A stretch of 64,000 nt of DNA from NCBI RefSeq assembly GCF_029227915.1, contig NC_079886.1, positions 11,243,501 through 11,307,500 on the forward strand. Direction: 5' to 3'. Of the stretch, positions 41,774-54,140 are shown piece by piece. Each line of letters begins with the position of its first letter. The stretch's first letter is position 1. A program made the position numbers and the translations under genes. This DNA is from Hydractinia symbiolongicarpus. Lineage: Eukaryota; Cnidaria; Hydrozoa; Anthoathecata; Hydractiniidae. The notes below the pieces were generated by a model, which saw nothing but the letters and a program-made list of their open reading frames with translations, did no database searches and was not told where the DNA came from.

Positions 41774-44700
41774 ATGGATACTGACACTCCTTCTGCTCAA
41801 GTAAGTATTTTTTTCTCTCAGCTTAATTCTAGCATGGATTAGACGGTATATCAATGACCTACTTTCAATCTGATCTAGACTGTGTTAGTTCTAAACCCAA
41901 ATTTCTCTGTGCATCAAGTCTACCCTTATTACTTTCTACAAAATCTTTCTTAGTTTACTCTGTCTTCTTACACGAATAACATTTTTAATGTTACCAATAC
42001 TTAGCTGGCTTAGCTCATTTGAACTCTTTCTGTCTCTCAAACTGGTGTTGCACGTTCACCTAACCATTCTTATATTCCTTTCTAAATGGTCAAAATCCTC
42101 CTGTTCCAATGCCCATGTTTTGCTACATTACAACATAACAATTCTACTATCCAACATATTACGTCAATAACAGAAGTTCTTAACTAACTCTAACAAGCCA
42201 TTTTATACATAATTTAAGCTTTGTTGTCTATAACCTTATCTTTGTACAAACTCAATGACAGCTCTTAATAACCTTTTTAATAACCTGCTGCACTCAATGA
42301 CAGCTCTTAACCTTTTTAATAACCTGCTGCACTTCTCCAATGCTTAAAAGGCTGAAAAAAATTGATTTACTACCAACCCTTTTTCTGAAAACTCCACAAA
42401 GTTACTTTCTAACTACAAAGTCACACTTGGCGTCAATGCTACTAATCATGACTTGCCGTATTCACTTTAAATCTTTTCTCTTCTAGTCTTTACAACTTCT
42501 CCAACTAATTTTTCCATCAACACCACTGAACCAAATCATCTACATACGATAACCCCTGTGGACACTCTTTCTGAATTCCATCAACAGTGCTTCTAAGATT
42601 AAAACAAATAAAAAAGGACTAAGTACAGAACCCTGATATGTATTTTTAGGCACCACCTAAAAAGGAGTGGACTTTAGAAGTAGACCACGAATTACGACTT
42701 GAAGTAGCTAAGGACAATGAAGTAGAAGTTATGGTATGTATGTTTCACTGTAAAAACAAAAATAAAATGTATATATACTTCTAGCTCTTGAACTTCAAGG
42801 CACAAGGTGTCTTGAAAATCCCACAACTTTGTTAAAGTATCCTGTTCGTAAATTATGCACTCATCTTACTCTCCACATTGGAATAAATATAGCTTGATCT
42901 GCCCCAGAGTTATGCATTGCTCAATACTAGCTCTGGTATCTGCTGATGAATTTCTTATAAGCTTGAAATGCTGAATTTGTCTGAATTCTCAGAAATTCTT
43001 TTGTCATTGATGTGGACAAGATTCATCTTATGCAATTATCCCAGGTCTCTGTATATATAAAATTTATTATCAGCATGCAATTTTCTTTTAACTTCAATTT
43101 ATATTATTAAATATATAAATAAATATATACAAATGTTTAAAGTTTCATGACTTTGTTATAGATAGTTGATGGCCAAGCTGAAATATTTGGTACAGAGTTG
43201 GTCCGAAATAGGCGCTATTTATTTGGTAGTGGTGCAAAAGTTGCTGTTTTTACATGGCATGGATGTGTTGTGGAGGTAATTGCAGAAAATATTTTCAATT
43301 TTATTAGAAATATCAACAGCTAACAGTAGGTTAAGTTTGTTCAAAAAAAATTCTTCCTACGAGATATATACAATTAAATCATGTTCTAAGCCTACTTAAC
43401 TATTTTTCATTTTGTGAAAATTTTCGGGAAACTTACAAAATTTGGATTTTATTTTCTTTTTTGAAAATCAAGTTTTCATTAATTCTTTCCTTACAATTTA
43501 CTATTCAAGAGTTTTTGTAGTATCGTATACTACAGAATACATAGCCCTTAAAAATTCTTTTTTTGTGAAATTTATAAAATATAATTTTGGGAAAATATTG
43601 GTCTTGATCACTTCACGCAAATTAGTTAACACAAAAATTAGGTATTTTATGCATTATGTTGTCACCGGTTTTATTGTTTTTATTTTTCAGGTAACAGGTG
43701 AATTAGAAGTAAGTTATATTTCTGGTGAAACACCGATGGTTATATATTTAAACGTACATATGGCAATTGAGCAAATGAGACAAAAAGTTGAAAAGCAAAA
43801 TGACAGTTCCATTGGTCCAAAGGTATGATACAAATTTTATTACACATTGAATTATGTATTAACAATATACCAATAAAAGCGTTACTTCCTATTTTCATTG
43901 CAAGGTGATGATATGTGGACCTGTCAATGTTGGAAAATCAACTCTCAGTCGTATTCTTTTAAATTACAGTGTTCGAATGGGAAGAAGACCAATATTTGTT
44001 GACCTCGATGTGGGGCAGGTAATGCATAAGTTGGCGTTAACTTGGAAACTAAATTAAGAATAATTTTCACTGCACATGATAAATTTTTTTTGGTTTACAA
44101 TCTGATAGCGAACAGATATGTTATAATTCATGCTTTTTTTTTCGATTGCAAAATGACTAACGGTGTGATGTAATGCTTTTAAAAAAAATTGACGTTTTTA
44201 CCAACTTTGACAATCCATAATTATGAAAGGCATAGTGATAATGTGATGTACTCCAGAATTTGGATTTGGTCTTGATATATTATTTCGTAAGACTTAGTTG
44301 CTTTTTAACTTAAAACAATGTTTTGTTTAACAGGGATCTATATCTGTTCCTGGAACAATGGGTATGTTGTGTTTTCTAAGAAATCTTCAAATTAATGTAT
44401 ACCTTTTCAGCATCATTATCATTGAAATTAAATACCTGCTTTTTCTTGTATATCTTGTATTTAGGTGCTCTTCTTGTTGAAAGGCCAGCTGATGCAGAGG
44501 AAGGTAATAAATCTCAAAAATTATAATACATATATATGCTTATATGCTCAGTTTTGTCTTCCGGATCAACTCATACATTTTTTATAGTAGCGACAGGATG
44601 CTCATTATTTTGTGTAGAAACTGATTTTTGTATTTCAGGGTTTTCTTTACAGACTCCTTTGGTTTATAATTTTGGAAATGCAAGTCCAGCCGATAACATG

Positions 44701-46449
44701 AAACTGTACAATGTTCTAGCCACACAGTTAGCAGATGTTGTTTTCAAACATTTCGAGCATAACGAAAAAGGTAAGATCTGCTTCAAGATTCAGTTCATAA
44801 TTAAAAATGTCAGAAAAACCCCGTGAATTATAGTTCAAAAATTTTAAACAAACCAAACGATAAATGCAACAAAACAATATTGTATTGTTTACCACTTGTT
44901 CATAGCATTCAAACAAATGATAACTTTTGTTTGTTATATGTTTTTTGTTTATTTTAGCTGGCGTTAGTGGTTGCATCATTAACACCTGTGGTTGGGTGAC
45001 AGGGGGTGGATTCAAGATTCTCATGAATATTGTACAAGTTTTTAAAGGTATGTTAAAATTTAGTGTCCATTTGGGCCATTCACTGGCTGTAACTTAAAAT
45101 AGCAGTCAAGCAAAATTTAGGCTTAGAAAATATTTTCTTCGGCTTGCAATAATTTTACTTTCACAAAAAATATAGATTCGTTTTAGTGTAGTGCATTCGA
45201 GGCGTTTAAAGACCAATTTTACTCCCCAAGAAACTTTTCTTTCTTTGAAGCAAAAAAATTCGTTAATTGTAAAAAATTTATTAATGTAAAACTCATCCAG
45301 TCTTATCAGTTTATCTCGATTATTTTTTTAGTTGATGTGATCTTGGTGTTAGATCATGAACGTGTTTACAACGATTTCAAAACAAATCTTGGTGATTTGG
45401 TTCAATGCGTACATTTGCCTAAATCTGGTGGGGTGAGAACTAATAATTAAAACCAAATATTGAGGACCGTGGCCCTCTTCCAGCAAGGTCATTTCTTAGA
45501 TTGCACCTTCGATATATATTTGCATGTATGTTGTAGGTCTTTGAAAGAAGTCAAGAGCAGAGAAGAAACGCACGTGATGAGAAAATTCGAGAATATTTTT
45601 ACGGTGGCCGAACACCGTTGTATCCTCATGTTTTCGACGTAAAATTCGATGAAGTGAAACTGTTTAAAATTGGAGGTTAAGAACATAAATCTTTTTTCTT
45701 GTATACAGTACACAACAGCAAAATGATACAATTAAAAACCAAAAATTTTTTGAATCATAACAAATTAAGGATTTAACAAGGCAGTATTCATCTGTTGTTT
45801 TATACAACGGAAGATAAACTTAGCAGGTTGTGTTGATAAAAGGTTTGATAATACTTTTCATTTTTGTACAGCTCCCGAAGTTCCCGACTCCTGTTTACCA
45901 CTCGGTATGGAACCTGAAGACAGTAGTATGAAAGCTGTTCCTGTAGCACCAAGTACGATCTTCTTTGACATGCGCAATATTTAGTGCCTTCCCAGAAAGT
46001 TGGGGGAGATCTTTATCCCAAACTTTTTTGTTTGTTTTCTTTATTTGTGTTTTTAAAACGTATGAAAATACGAACCGTATCCTTCTTATTTCCTCTCATT
46101 GCTGCAAAATTATAGTTTAAAATAACATTATTCTTAATCTAGGTGTTGCTCTACTTCATTCATTGTGTGCTGTCAGTGCTGCCGAATCGCCGGAAGACGA
46201 TTTAACGAAATCCAATGTTGTTGGATTCATTGTAATGTAAGTTTGCTGTTTTGTAGCCATATATCTATTATTGTTTTTTTTTCGATTGTTATTTTCGCTA
46301 TGTAGAGGCCAAAAAAATGTCCTGATCATTTTTATAGTACAAATGTAGACATTGAGTCAAAGATGTTCACAGTTTTATCGCCAGCACCCAGACCTCTGCC
46401 GAAAGAATATTTAATAGTGAGTGACATTAAATTCATGGATTTAAAGTAG
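41774..46449 (+). CDS. CLP1: CLP1, polyribonucleotide 5'-hydroxyl kinase / pre-mRNA cleavage complex II subunit (14 exons)
   Basis: Exons: 41774-41800, 42650-42733, 43162-43275, 43691-43822, 43905-44018, 44334-44361, 44465-44503, 44639-44770, 44958-45047, 45332-45432, 45537-45675, 45872-45952, 46143-46236, 46338-46449. All have GT-AG borders and sum to 428 residues, close to the family norm (human about 425). The P-loop GPVNVGKST lies at residues 124-132. [16 protein letters not shown] (Walker B-like), [12 protein letters not shown] and the family's characteristic C-terminus [13 protein letters not shown]...FMDLK follow. CLP1 phosphorylates RNA 5'-OH ends, works with the tRNA splicing endonuclease, and is part of cleavage factor II in mRNA 3' processing, in the nucleus. 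The gene looks intact. Intron 1 contains a LINE fragment. Confidence 0.96.
41985..42645 (-). pseudogene. Non-LTR retrotransposon RT fragment in CLP1 intron 1
   Basis: On the minus strand, [20 protein letters not shown] (about 42632-42573) is the conserved RT block before the active site. In another frame YVDDL (about 42555-42541) corresponds to the YxDD catalytic motif. Further degraded sequence follows leftwards, and stops and shifts abound. A 26 bp stretch around AATGACAGCTCTTAA is duplicated at 42252-42310. The fragment ends a few bases before the exon 2 acceptor. Confidence 0.7.
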
Positions 46450-47030
46450 CGGTTTGAGTAATCGAGCTTCAAATAAATGAAGTAACCTGGTTGATCGAGA
46501 GCAAAAAAAATCATTACGGTTTGAAGAGTTTTTGTCCAAAGAGTTTATGCGTCAAAAACGAATGAAACAAAAAAACAAAAACGCTGTATCAGCATGTTCG
46601 CTTGTTAGAAGAATATGCAACGTGATTAAGATGTATGACAGAAGTTATATTTCGAAACAGACATTATGCACGATTGAAAAAAAAAGATATTTTTAAAGAG
46701 CCGTCCTGTTTTTTTATCTGTATAGTCTCCTAAGAGTTAAAACGTTATTACACTCTTTTTCGCGATTTTGTTTTATCTGTGTTTTTCACTTTTTTCTCTG
46801 AATTAATAGTGTGCTTGTGGTCAGGAGTCGTTTGTGGTTAAGTGTACTTTATAATCATGAAAATGTTGACTCGGTCCACAGCAAGTGTTTTTTTTTCACA
46901 TTAAGATGGTAAACATTGAGGACACTTGAAGTTTTTTTTATACTGTGTTTAAAAGGGAGTTCTATTTTGAAAGAGAAATTTGTGTTACAAATCGCTATGA
47001 GTGGGCGACCAGAAGCCTATTTCTTAATTT
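46450..47030. other. CLP1 3' flank
   Basis: No gene. AT-rich sequence containing the CLP1 3' UTR; no clear polyadenylation site could be assigned. Confidence 0.4.
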
Positions 47031-47600
47031 AGTTAATAGAAAGTTTTAACATTGAGTGATGGTGGTAATCAGAATCATCGTCAGGAAAATCATCCTCATC
47101 GCTGCTCATATTATCGAGATCAACAGTTTCAACCGGTGATACTCACTACTTCCACAACAGACAATGACCGGGATTCGTAGGTCACTACCTCAATTTTAAT
47201 GGATTCATGGGCCATGTCTGGCCCGACTTTGCAAAGTTGATCCAGATCGAACTCCAGCTCTTTTACAGCATCGTTTTTCTACCCACTATCGCCCACGGTA
47301 TTATTAACCATATCTTTAAAGGGGTCATCGCGATTATCTATAGCACCTTTCCTCTGAGATTCCTGACTTCAAAAATAGTTAACAATTGATTTACTGGTCG
47401 TCTCACCAAACTGTTTTGAGCATCATCATAGCTTCTATCGACTGATGTTTTTGGCAATTTTTCTTCTCTAACTCTCTTATCTTTTTTCTCCCAAGTAGCA
47501 AGGGTACCAACTGGAATTTCGAATTGACTTGCCACAATTTTATTTGGTTCCCCTTTTCTATCTCCTTTAGTAAAGCATTGTACTTTACTTTCAAAGAAAT
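47030..47600 (-). pseudogene. Tigger/pogo-like transposase fragments
   Basis: Minus-strand pieces: KYNALLKEIEKG (about 47588-47550) and SQFEIPVGTLATWEKKDKRV (about 47530-47470) are the N-terminal Psq/CENP-B-type helix-turn-helix of Tigger transposases, in two frames. Degraded C-terminal sequence with an acidic end (MSSDEDDFPDDDSD, about 47110-47070) follows. The DDE core is missing. A decayed, internally deleted pogo-superfamily element. Confidence 0.6.
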
Positions 47601-48042
47601 TTCAGTGTGCTTCCTTTTGGTTGCTATTATGTACGTTTGTATGATGTGTACTACCGATTTTAAAAAGTTTCAGAACTTCAAAACATTTGAGTTTACTGTT
47701 GTGTTTTTGATCATCTGAAGGTCTTAAATTTCAAATATTTTTTAAGGTTGCCCTAACCATGGTTAGGCCTTCTCAGGCGCTATTTTGGTCCGCCCTTTTG
47801 AAAACCAGTTCTACGGCCCTGGATTTCGTAACATCAAGAAGACAAAAATGAATCGAATTTCAGAGTATGCTTAAGATATTCAAGTGGTCGAAAAAGTAGC
47901 TCGTCTCCAGGTTTTCGTAGGTAGGGGAGGACATTTCTACCATCCCACATCTGGTTCTTTATGAAAACGAAACATCTCAATACTAGTCCAATACGTAAAA
48001 TTTTTTTGCAGTCCTCCAGTTGCATCGCACACACTATATCAC

Positions 48043-48232
48043 GCATACACATATCACGCATGCACATATCACGCATACACATATCGCGCATACACATATA
48101 AATACACATATCACGCATGCACATATCACGCATACACATATCGCGCATACACATATCACGGATACACATATCACGCATACACATATCACGCATAAACATA
48201 TCGCGCATACACATATCGCGCATAAACATATC
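48043..48232 (+). repeat. 15 bp minisatellite, (ACACATATCACGCAT)n
   Basis: About 12 tandem copies with A/G and C/T variation (CACGCATA, CGCGCATA, CACGCATG). In antisense it reads as repeated MCMRDMCMRD, but this is a by-product of the repeat and not evidence of a protein. Confidence 0.9.
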
Positions 48233-48719
48233 GCATTCAATTTGACATACTGACACGTTGAAAAATATTTAGTAAAGCAAATCGGTAAACTTAAACTCAC
48301 GCATGTGATTGTATATGACGAGGCGTGGAAATGAAAGTTTGATAGTGTTTTCTTCATCAAAATTCTTGTATTTTCTTTCTTAGTCAAAGTGTAAATTGCA
48401 AAAAAGCGCAACCTTATGCCCCCCCCCCCTGCGTCTTCCTGAATCCAGCGAAACTATGATAGCAAAATAAAACACTGGCAAATGAAAATATCATGTTCTA
48501 TATAAAACATACAAATATACAAAAGATACAGACAAATTTTACTATAAATACGAATGTCGCAATGTTTGATGGAAATCGCAACTGAATTTTTGAACCTTGC
48601 TCGGATAAAAGGATTTGTTGCAAAAAACGCAAGCAGTTTAATCCACAAATAATGTTTTAAGAAATAAAAAATTTAAAACCCCCTCCTCGGACAAAACAGA
48701 ATCCCTGGTGATATAAAAA

Positions 48720-50201
48720 CTACAATACTATAGAATCTAAAGTTAAGTTCGGTGGCGGCAGCGCGCACTCCCATTTCATAGTCACTTTCACGCGGTGAAT
48801 TTTTTTCGCAGCCTCGCTTCCAACTTTAACTAGATCAGGCGAACAATCACAAAAGTTTATTCGCCTTAAATGTTTTGATTTTCTCATGAAAGCTTTTAAG
48901 AATTTGTAATCATCCTTTTTTGATTGTGTTGTGAAGTTAATCAGTGACAATACTTCAATTTTTTTTGAGAAAGTCATCAACTTCGGTATAATCTTACTAT
49001 CACTCAGGAACTGGGGCAACGAGCCACCATATTCCAACACTTTTATCTTTGGCAAGTTTCCTACTAACGCGGCGATGTTATCCGCTCCAACTTGAACTGA
49101 CTGGTAAAGTCCCAAGTATTCAATCTTTTTGCAACGTTTTACAAAATTGAACAAAGCATTGGGTGTCAAGTGGAAACTCCATCTTAAGTCTAACATAACA
49201 AGTCGTTCAGCCACACCTTTATTTCCCAACTCCCACAGTACAGCATCGTTGACAGCATGACCTTCTCCACAGTACGACATGTTTAAATACTTTACATGCT
49301 TAAGTTGTGTCAAAAATGAAAACAGTCCTTGCCAGGTGATTTTTGGGCAAGCTGATATGTCTAGTTCTTCGATGACACTTTCCCTCCAGATGTTTTGCGT
49401 CAATACATGATCTTGGAATTTCAGATATCGCAATAGTAATGTCTTTAAATTCCAGCAATACTTCAACAATGTATGAAATGTTTTCCCTTGAATTCCACGG
49501 CAGCCAATTAAACACAACGACTCCATATTTGGACAACTTGTAGCTAGTACTTTTAATCCGTTGTCGTCAAATTCTACGCAGTTTGTTAGATCTACGATAG
49601 CAAGATTCGGAAGTTTTGCAAACAATAACGTTAAATCGGTCTGCGTGAATAAAAACCTTCCGATACCAATGTTGTGTATATTATAATACGTACGGTTACT
49701 GCGAATTAAAAAATCAAAATCACCTGCCACATGTCGAAGATCCAACGTCTCAATACGTTTGGGAAAATCAAATACCGTTAGACGACGCGAAGGCATTTGG
49801 ACAGAACTGTCTGGGCCAAAGATAAGGATACGCAAATGTGGACATTGTTTTTCTAAGAAACGTAGAAACCGATGATTAACTTTCAAATTACCGATGTTGA
49901 GTTTGCGGGTAAAGTGAAGCCTCGCTTTAACTAATTTAATGACATCACCCTCGTTAAATTCTTGTTTCATGGGCGATAAGTTAACCGTTCTCCACAAACT
50001 CCGATCTTTCCCTATTACGTACCATCGTTTGCAGACACAGGACGATCGGCATATTGCTTTAAAATCTAAGCATGAAAAAATGCGCAGCAAGCATTCATCT
50101 GTCAGACTTTTCATTTTATCAGGTGGATCCCATGCATCTGGTTCCGGTGATGATTCCATATGTATATCTCGAATGACTTGTGTCAGTAATTCTTCGGTCA
50201 T
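48720..50201 (-). CDS. F-box / leucine-rich-repeat protein (FBXL type), intronless
   Basis: An uninterrupted frame. An upstream ATG at 50333 would add 44 residues without domain character; I prefer the ATG at 50201 (MTEELLTQVI), giving 493 residues. The F-box spans about residues 30-75 of that form (MKSLTDECLLRIFSCLDFKA, CKRWYVIGKDRSLWRTVNL). It is followed by about a dozen degenerate LRRs (LPNLAIVDLTNCVEFDDNGL, CPNMESLCLIGCRGIQG, VIEELDISACPKITWQGLFS). FBXL proteins are substrate receptors of SCF ubiquitin ligases: the F-box binds Skp1 and the LRRs bind targets. The orthologue cannot be named from sequence alone. A single exon among intron-rich neighbours suggests a retroposed origin. Confidence 0.88.
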   Translation of the reverse strand: MTEELLTQVIRDIHMESSPEPDAWDPPDKMKSLTDECLLRIFSCLDFKAICRSSCVCKRWYVIGKDRSLWRTVNLSPMKQEFNEGDVIKLVKARLHFTRKLNIGNLKVNHRFLRFLEKQCPHLRILIFGPDSSVQMPSRRLTVFDFPKRIETLDLRHVAGDFDFLIRSNRTYYNIHNIGIGRFLFTQTDLTLLFAKLPNLAIVDLTNCVEFDDNGLKVLATSCPNMESLCLIGCRGIQGKTFHTLLKYCWNLKTLLLRYLKFQDHVLTQNIWRESVIEELDISACPKITWQGLFSFLTQLKHVKYLNMSYCGEGHAVNDAVLWELGNKGVAERLVMLDLRWSFHLTPNALFNFVKRCKKIEYLGLYQSVQVGADNIAALVGNLPKIKVLEYGGSLPQFLSDSKIIPKLMTFSKKIEVLSLINFTTQSKKDDYKFLKAFMRKSKHLRRINFCDCSPDLVKVGSEAAKKIHRVKVTMKWECALPPPNLTLDSIVL

Positions 50202-50333
50202 GGTATCTACTTTGAAAAAAATTTTGAATTTTGATTCAGTTAAATTCCTGCTCTCATGCGTTGCGTTAACACTACAATGTCTTCTAATGTTACCGTTAAT
50301 AAAAACGTCAGTGCAAAATCGAGACAGTGACAT

Positions 50334-51352
50334 CCTTGCAATGCATTAACTATTTAAAGACCACGAAAATTCGTCTTTTTTTTTCGATTTTAAGACTTTG
50401 AGAAAACTGGATTGTTTCTAATAGATGGGGTTAGAAGACATTCAGATACTTGCCAATTATTCCTCTCTCCCTAAAATGTAGGGTGAAATTACCGACAAGT
50501 ACCGTTATTTAAAAGCGCTTTCCACTATCTATTGATTCGGGGCATATAGGTACAGAAAATCCATTGTTTCAGTAGGAGCGATACTCCAACTTGTCGGTCG
50601 GACCACTTCCCAATCCCTTTCCCCTGAAAAATCTATTAACACGAAAAAGTCCAATTTAGACTAAACATGATTGCTCTTAATGCAATTTCATACTGCAGTC
50701 CTGAAATTTGAAGTGCATTTTAGCCAATGTAAAAATAAATTTCTCGACAGTCCTTAGTTACTTAATCACAAAAAAGTTCTCAAATTTATAATCTCGCCTC
50801 TCCAACTGAAAAATTGAGCATTGATGCTTTTCTAAACAAAGCGAGCGTATTTTTTGGTAACCTTAAACAGAGTAGTAATTTGTGTTTGTACAGAAGATAT
50901 TGTCACAATGAGGATGCGTGTAAAGCAAGTGATAGAGGAGCGATGCATTTATTTAAAGATTTTACTACTTTATTATATCTGGGAGAAGCAGAGACAAAAA
51001 GAATCATACTTTGCAATAAACTTTTAGGTCCATTTATTTACACTAAAAAAAACTTATACTTTACAAAATTTTAACCATTTTTTTCATTGTAAGGAATTAT
51101 TATATGCGTTACAGGCCCGTAGCAAGGTGCAAGTTTTAGTGTCTACGAGATTAAAACCGCCCTGTCTCAATCCAGTTACTTCAGACTGCACGTCTCGAAG
51201 AGCAATACTTACTTTTTGTTTACAATAATATAGATATGTAATATCAACTTTGTCTTTCGTTTTTGTGAAAAAAATTCAAAGTTTCTTTACCAGCTCTTAA
51301 GTTACGACACAACTGTCCACCATTTTCAAATATTGTTTCACAAAACGATACT
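50334..51352. other. Spacer between F-box and ankyrin genes
   Basis: No convincing gene. An open frame of 86 codons at 50814-51074 has no recognisable domain or homology pattern and is not called. The 5' region of the F-box gene lies here. Confidence 0.4.
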
Positions 51353-51832
51353 TTAAAGTCTTGTCACTTGGCAGTACTCCTCGTGTCTGCAATTCTCGTC
51401 GCAATATTTGTTTTCAACAATTGATTCTTTTCTGCTATCAATTTCCATATGTTTTCTCAGGATGTCTTTAATTTCACTTTTAATTGCTACATCAATCGGT
51501 TTATAACCTTGTTCGTCCGAAACAAATGGATTCGCAAAAGAATTAAGAAGAAATATGACAATTTGTTTACTGGAGGTAATGCAAGCGCAATGGAGAGCTG
51601 TCCAGCACTCCTCCTTTGACTTGATTTCTGTATCAACACCTAGGTCTACCAACCACCTTACAAAGCCAATGTGAGAGTTTAAACAGCTTAAATGCAAGGC
51701 TGTGTAGCCTTCAGAATTCCTTGCGTTAAGGTAATCCAATCGGTGACCGATTCGTTGCACACACATTTTAAAAACTGGTACATCGCCCTTTTTAATAGCA
51801 TCAAACAGACCATTTAGTATAGCTTTCGCCAT
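51353..51832 (-). CDS. Small ankyrin-repeat protein, intronless
   Basis: 159 residues from the ATG at 51832. It has three ankyrin repeats: NSEGYTALHLSCLNSHIGFV (residues 39-58 and on), ECWTALHCACITSSKQIVIF (75-94 and on), and a degenerate one from DEQGYKPIDVAIKSE (106-120 and on), preceded by a helical cap (FDAIKKGDVPVFKMCVQRIG). A Cys/Glu-rich tail follows. Ankyrin repeats mediate protein binding; the partner is unknown. It lies 1.1 kb upstream of, and in the same orientation as, the F-box gene, and is likewise unspliced. Confidence 0.82.
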   Translation of the reverse strand: MAKAILNGLFDAIKKGDVPVFKMCVQRIGHRLDYLNARNSEGYTALHLSCLNSHIGFVRWLVDLGVDTEIKSKEECWTALHCACITSSKQIVIFLLNSFANPFVSDEQGYKPIDVAIKSEIKDILRKHMEIDSRKESIVENKYCDENCRHEEYCQVTRL

Positions 51833-52895
51833 TTTAAATGTAAATGTCTTTGCAGTCTACATGACTAGTAAATATTTTTAGTCAAACGTTCATACTGTGT
51901 TTATGTTTCATTAAACCATCTTATGTTGACTATGTGCTGTTAATGTCAACAAATTTTGTTAAAATTATTTTGAAGTTAATTAGATAGCTTACGTCACGAC
52001 CCGCTATCAAACATGCAAAAATTAATTTGTTTTGACAAATCTGATTCAGTTAAAATGTAACCTTTGGGCCTTTGCGGTCATAACTATCTGTGCGATTTAT
52101 ATTTTACTTGGTTGCTTCACTAATTTTAGTGATATACGCTGGGTTCACAAAAACGGATTTAGAGTGTTTAAAGCTTCCATTTGAGCTACAGAAATCTCAT
52201 GAGCAAAGCGCTCTGAGCTACTGATCCCTAAATACAATCCTACAGAGTTTAGTTTAATTGGGAGCATGTTAGCGATGTGTATTTTTAATATGGCACATCG
52301 TATGTCTACAGCACTTTCTACCTCTAGAAACAAAACGGTCGTGGTGAAAGGAGTATGATATGCAGAATAACACTATACAAACTGAGTATTCCACTCAGCG
52401 CAGTAGGAAAATGTTTTGGTCACATCCTTACTCTAGCAGACAAAAATTTTAATCATAAATCTGAGATTCGATACAAAAATAAAAGTTTTTTTTTTAATCG
52501 ACATGTATTTCAAGGAATCCATAAATTTACAATGGTTCTTAATACTAAATACGTAAATAATATGTACAAACGTAAAATGCTATCAATCAGGACAAAACAG
52601 GAAACATTAGAAAAAATAAAATAAAACATTGACTAACGTTGGAAGTAGTCAAATTATAACACGAAAGAAATCTAGAGGTGTGAAAACGTAAAACATGATT
52701 CACATAAATAAACTGATCTTTTTTATCAAAGCAAAGAAGAATAGGCGTTTATTTGAGTGTGAAACTAAAAGTAAAGAATTCCTATTAATGACCATAGAGT
52801 TGATCATGCATAATATGACTGCTGTTGACTTGAATAAATAATGAAACACACCCCTGCTCGTGGTGGCCGAATTCAAAAAGCAAAGGCCACAGCAG
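51833..52895. other. Gene-free stretch with SINE-tail fragment
   Basis: It contains a degenerate SINE-tail-like segment at about 52140-52200 (TAGAGTGTTTAAAGCTTCCA, TTTGAGCTAC), related to 557-594. Nothing else was recognised. Confidence 0.4.
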
Positions 52896-54028
52896 GGTCT
52901 AGGCAATGAGTTCGTTTAGTACCGGGCTACGTGGTCCCGACACAGGACGTAAAACATAATTAGCACCCCTTCATACTTTATCGACATAAAAAGTCGGACA
53001 GACGTTCATTGAGGGTACTCCAACCACATAGACCCGACAGATGAACCCTCATTATCCGACATCCTTTCTATCGCTACATAACAAATACATATTTTTTCTG
53101 TCGATAGGCCATAACCAACTTAATAGCGCATAATACTGCATAACACCTTTATAATACTCTCTATCGTTCCATAACAAATACATATTTTCTCTGCCAATGG
53201 CCATAACCAACATAATAGCGCATTTTAAAAAAATAAGTACATATTTTCTCTGTCGATGGCCATAACCAACGTAATATGCCACAGTATTTCGCATAACTGC
53301 CATCTACGGAAAACTCTTTTTATAAAGTAGACAAAGTTTGAGGTTGGATACACATCCATACACAAACAGAAACGATATTTCGCTCAAATAGCCCTTTGCA
53401 AAAAGACATATTAACGGCCCTATTGCAGGCTAAACAAAGAGACGTTTTTGTACAAAATATTGAACAGGCGGTAGTGTTCTATGCTCATCGATAACAAATA
53501 GAAAATATATTTTGGACTAATATATTGGCATTTGAATATTTCAGTATTTAGGCCTTCAAAATTTACTCTCTTGTTGTAAATTTTTTGAAAATGCTGATGG
53601 TACATGGTTTGATAACAGCTGATCTAAAAAAAAATACGTTTAAAATAAGAAACAAGAATACAATTTTACTATAAACTGCATTAAAACCAGGTTGCTTAAT
53701 TATTGTCTCTTTAACCTCTCTTTGCCTCTTTGATTTAAAAAAGGGAATTTAATACAAAGATACAAATCCATGCGATGTGATGCACAGGTATATTATATAT
53801 ATAAATATGTATATACATTTAAGGCCGGCTTTTGATATCTTTGTTAATCAAGTAACATATTAGGCAGGATGCATGATTTTGAAACCTGTGGACAATACAG
53901 GATTTATTTTGTTGAAATCAATTTATTGAATTCAACTGATTGTTTATTATTCTTTTTTGATTCAAATTCTCAAATTTGAATTTCTTTCAAGGAGTCGGAT
54001 TAGTTGCAAGTTTTCATTTCAGACCCTA

Positions 54029-54140
54029 ATTGAGTCTGCATTGCTCAAAATGAGCATTAAATACTCTAGGACTCCCTATCTAAGCTATGGCCTTTCCTGG
54101 GAATAATAGACAGGATTTGTAAGGCTAGCCATATAAAATA
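54029..54140 (+). repeat. SINE tail fragment
   Basis: AAAATGAGCATTAAATACTC, AGGACTCCCTATCTAAGC and TATGGCCTTTCCTGGGAATA match the 3' part of the SINEs at 38742-39030 and 490-778. The tRNA head is absent, which is typical of 5' truncation. Confidence 0.65.

Noticed and set aside
48020-48253. Long open frames on both strands coding for repetitive Cys/Met/Arg/Asp or Thr/His/Ile peptides
   Set aside because: They are by-products of the 15 bp minisatellite, whose unit is a multiple of three; no start context or non-repetitive coding sequence supports a gene.
50814-51074. 86-codon frame between the F-box and ankyrin genes
   Set aside because: No domain, no recognisable family and no splice context; length is within what AT-rich DNA yields by chance.
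53052-53303. 83-codon minus-strand frame with repeated YLLWNDR-like peptide
   Set aside because: It follows from the tandem subunits in the inverted-repeat arm and occurs again, frameshifted, in the other arm.
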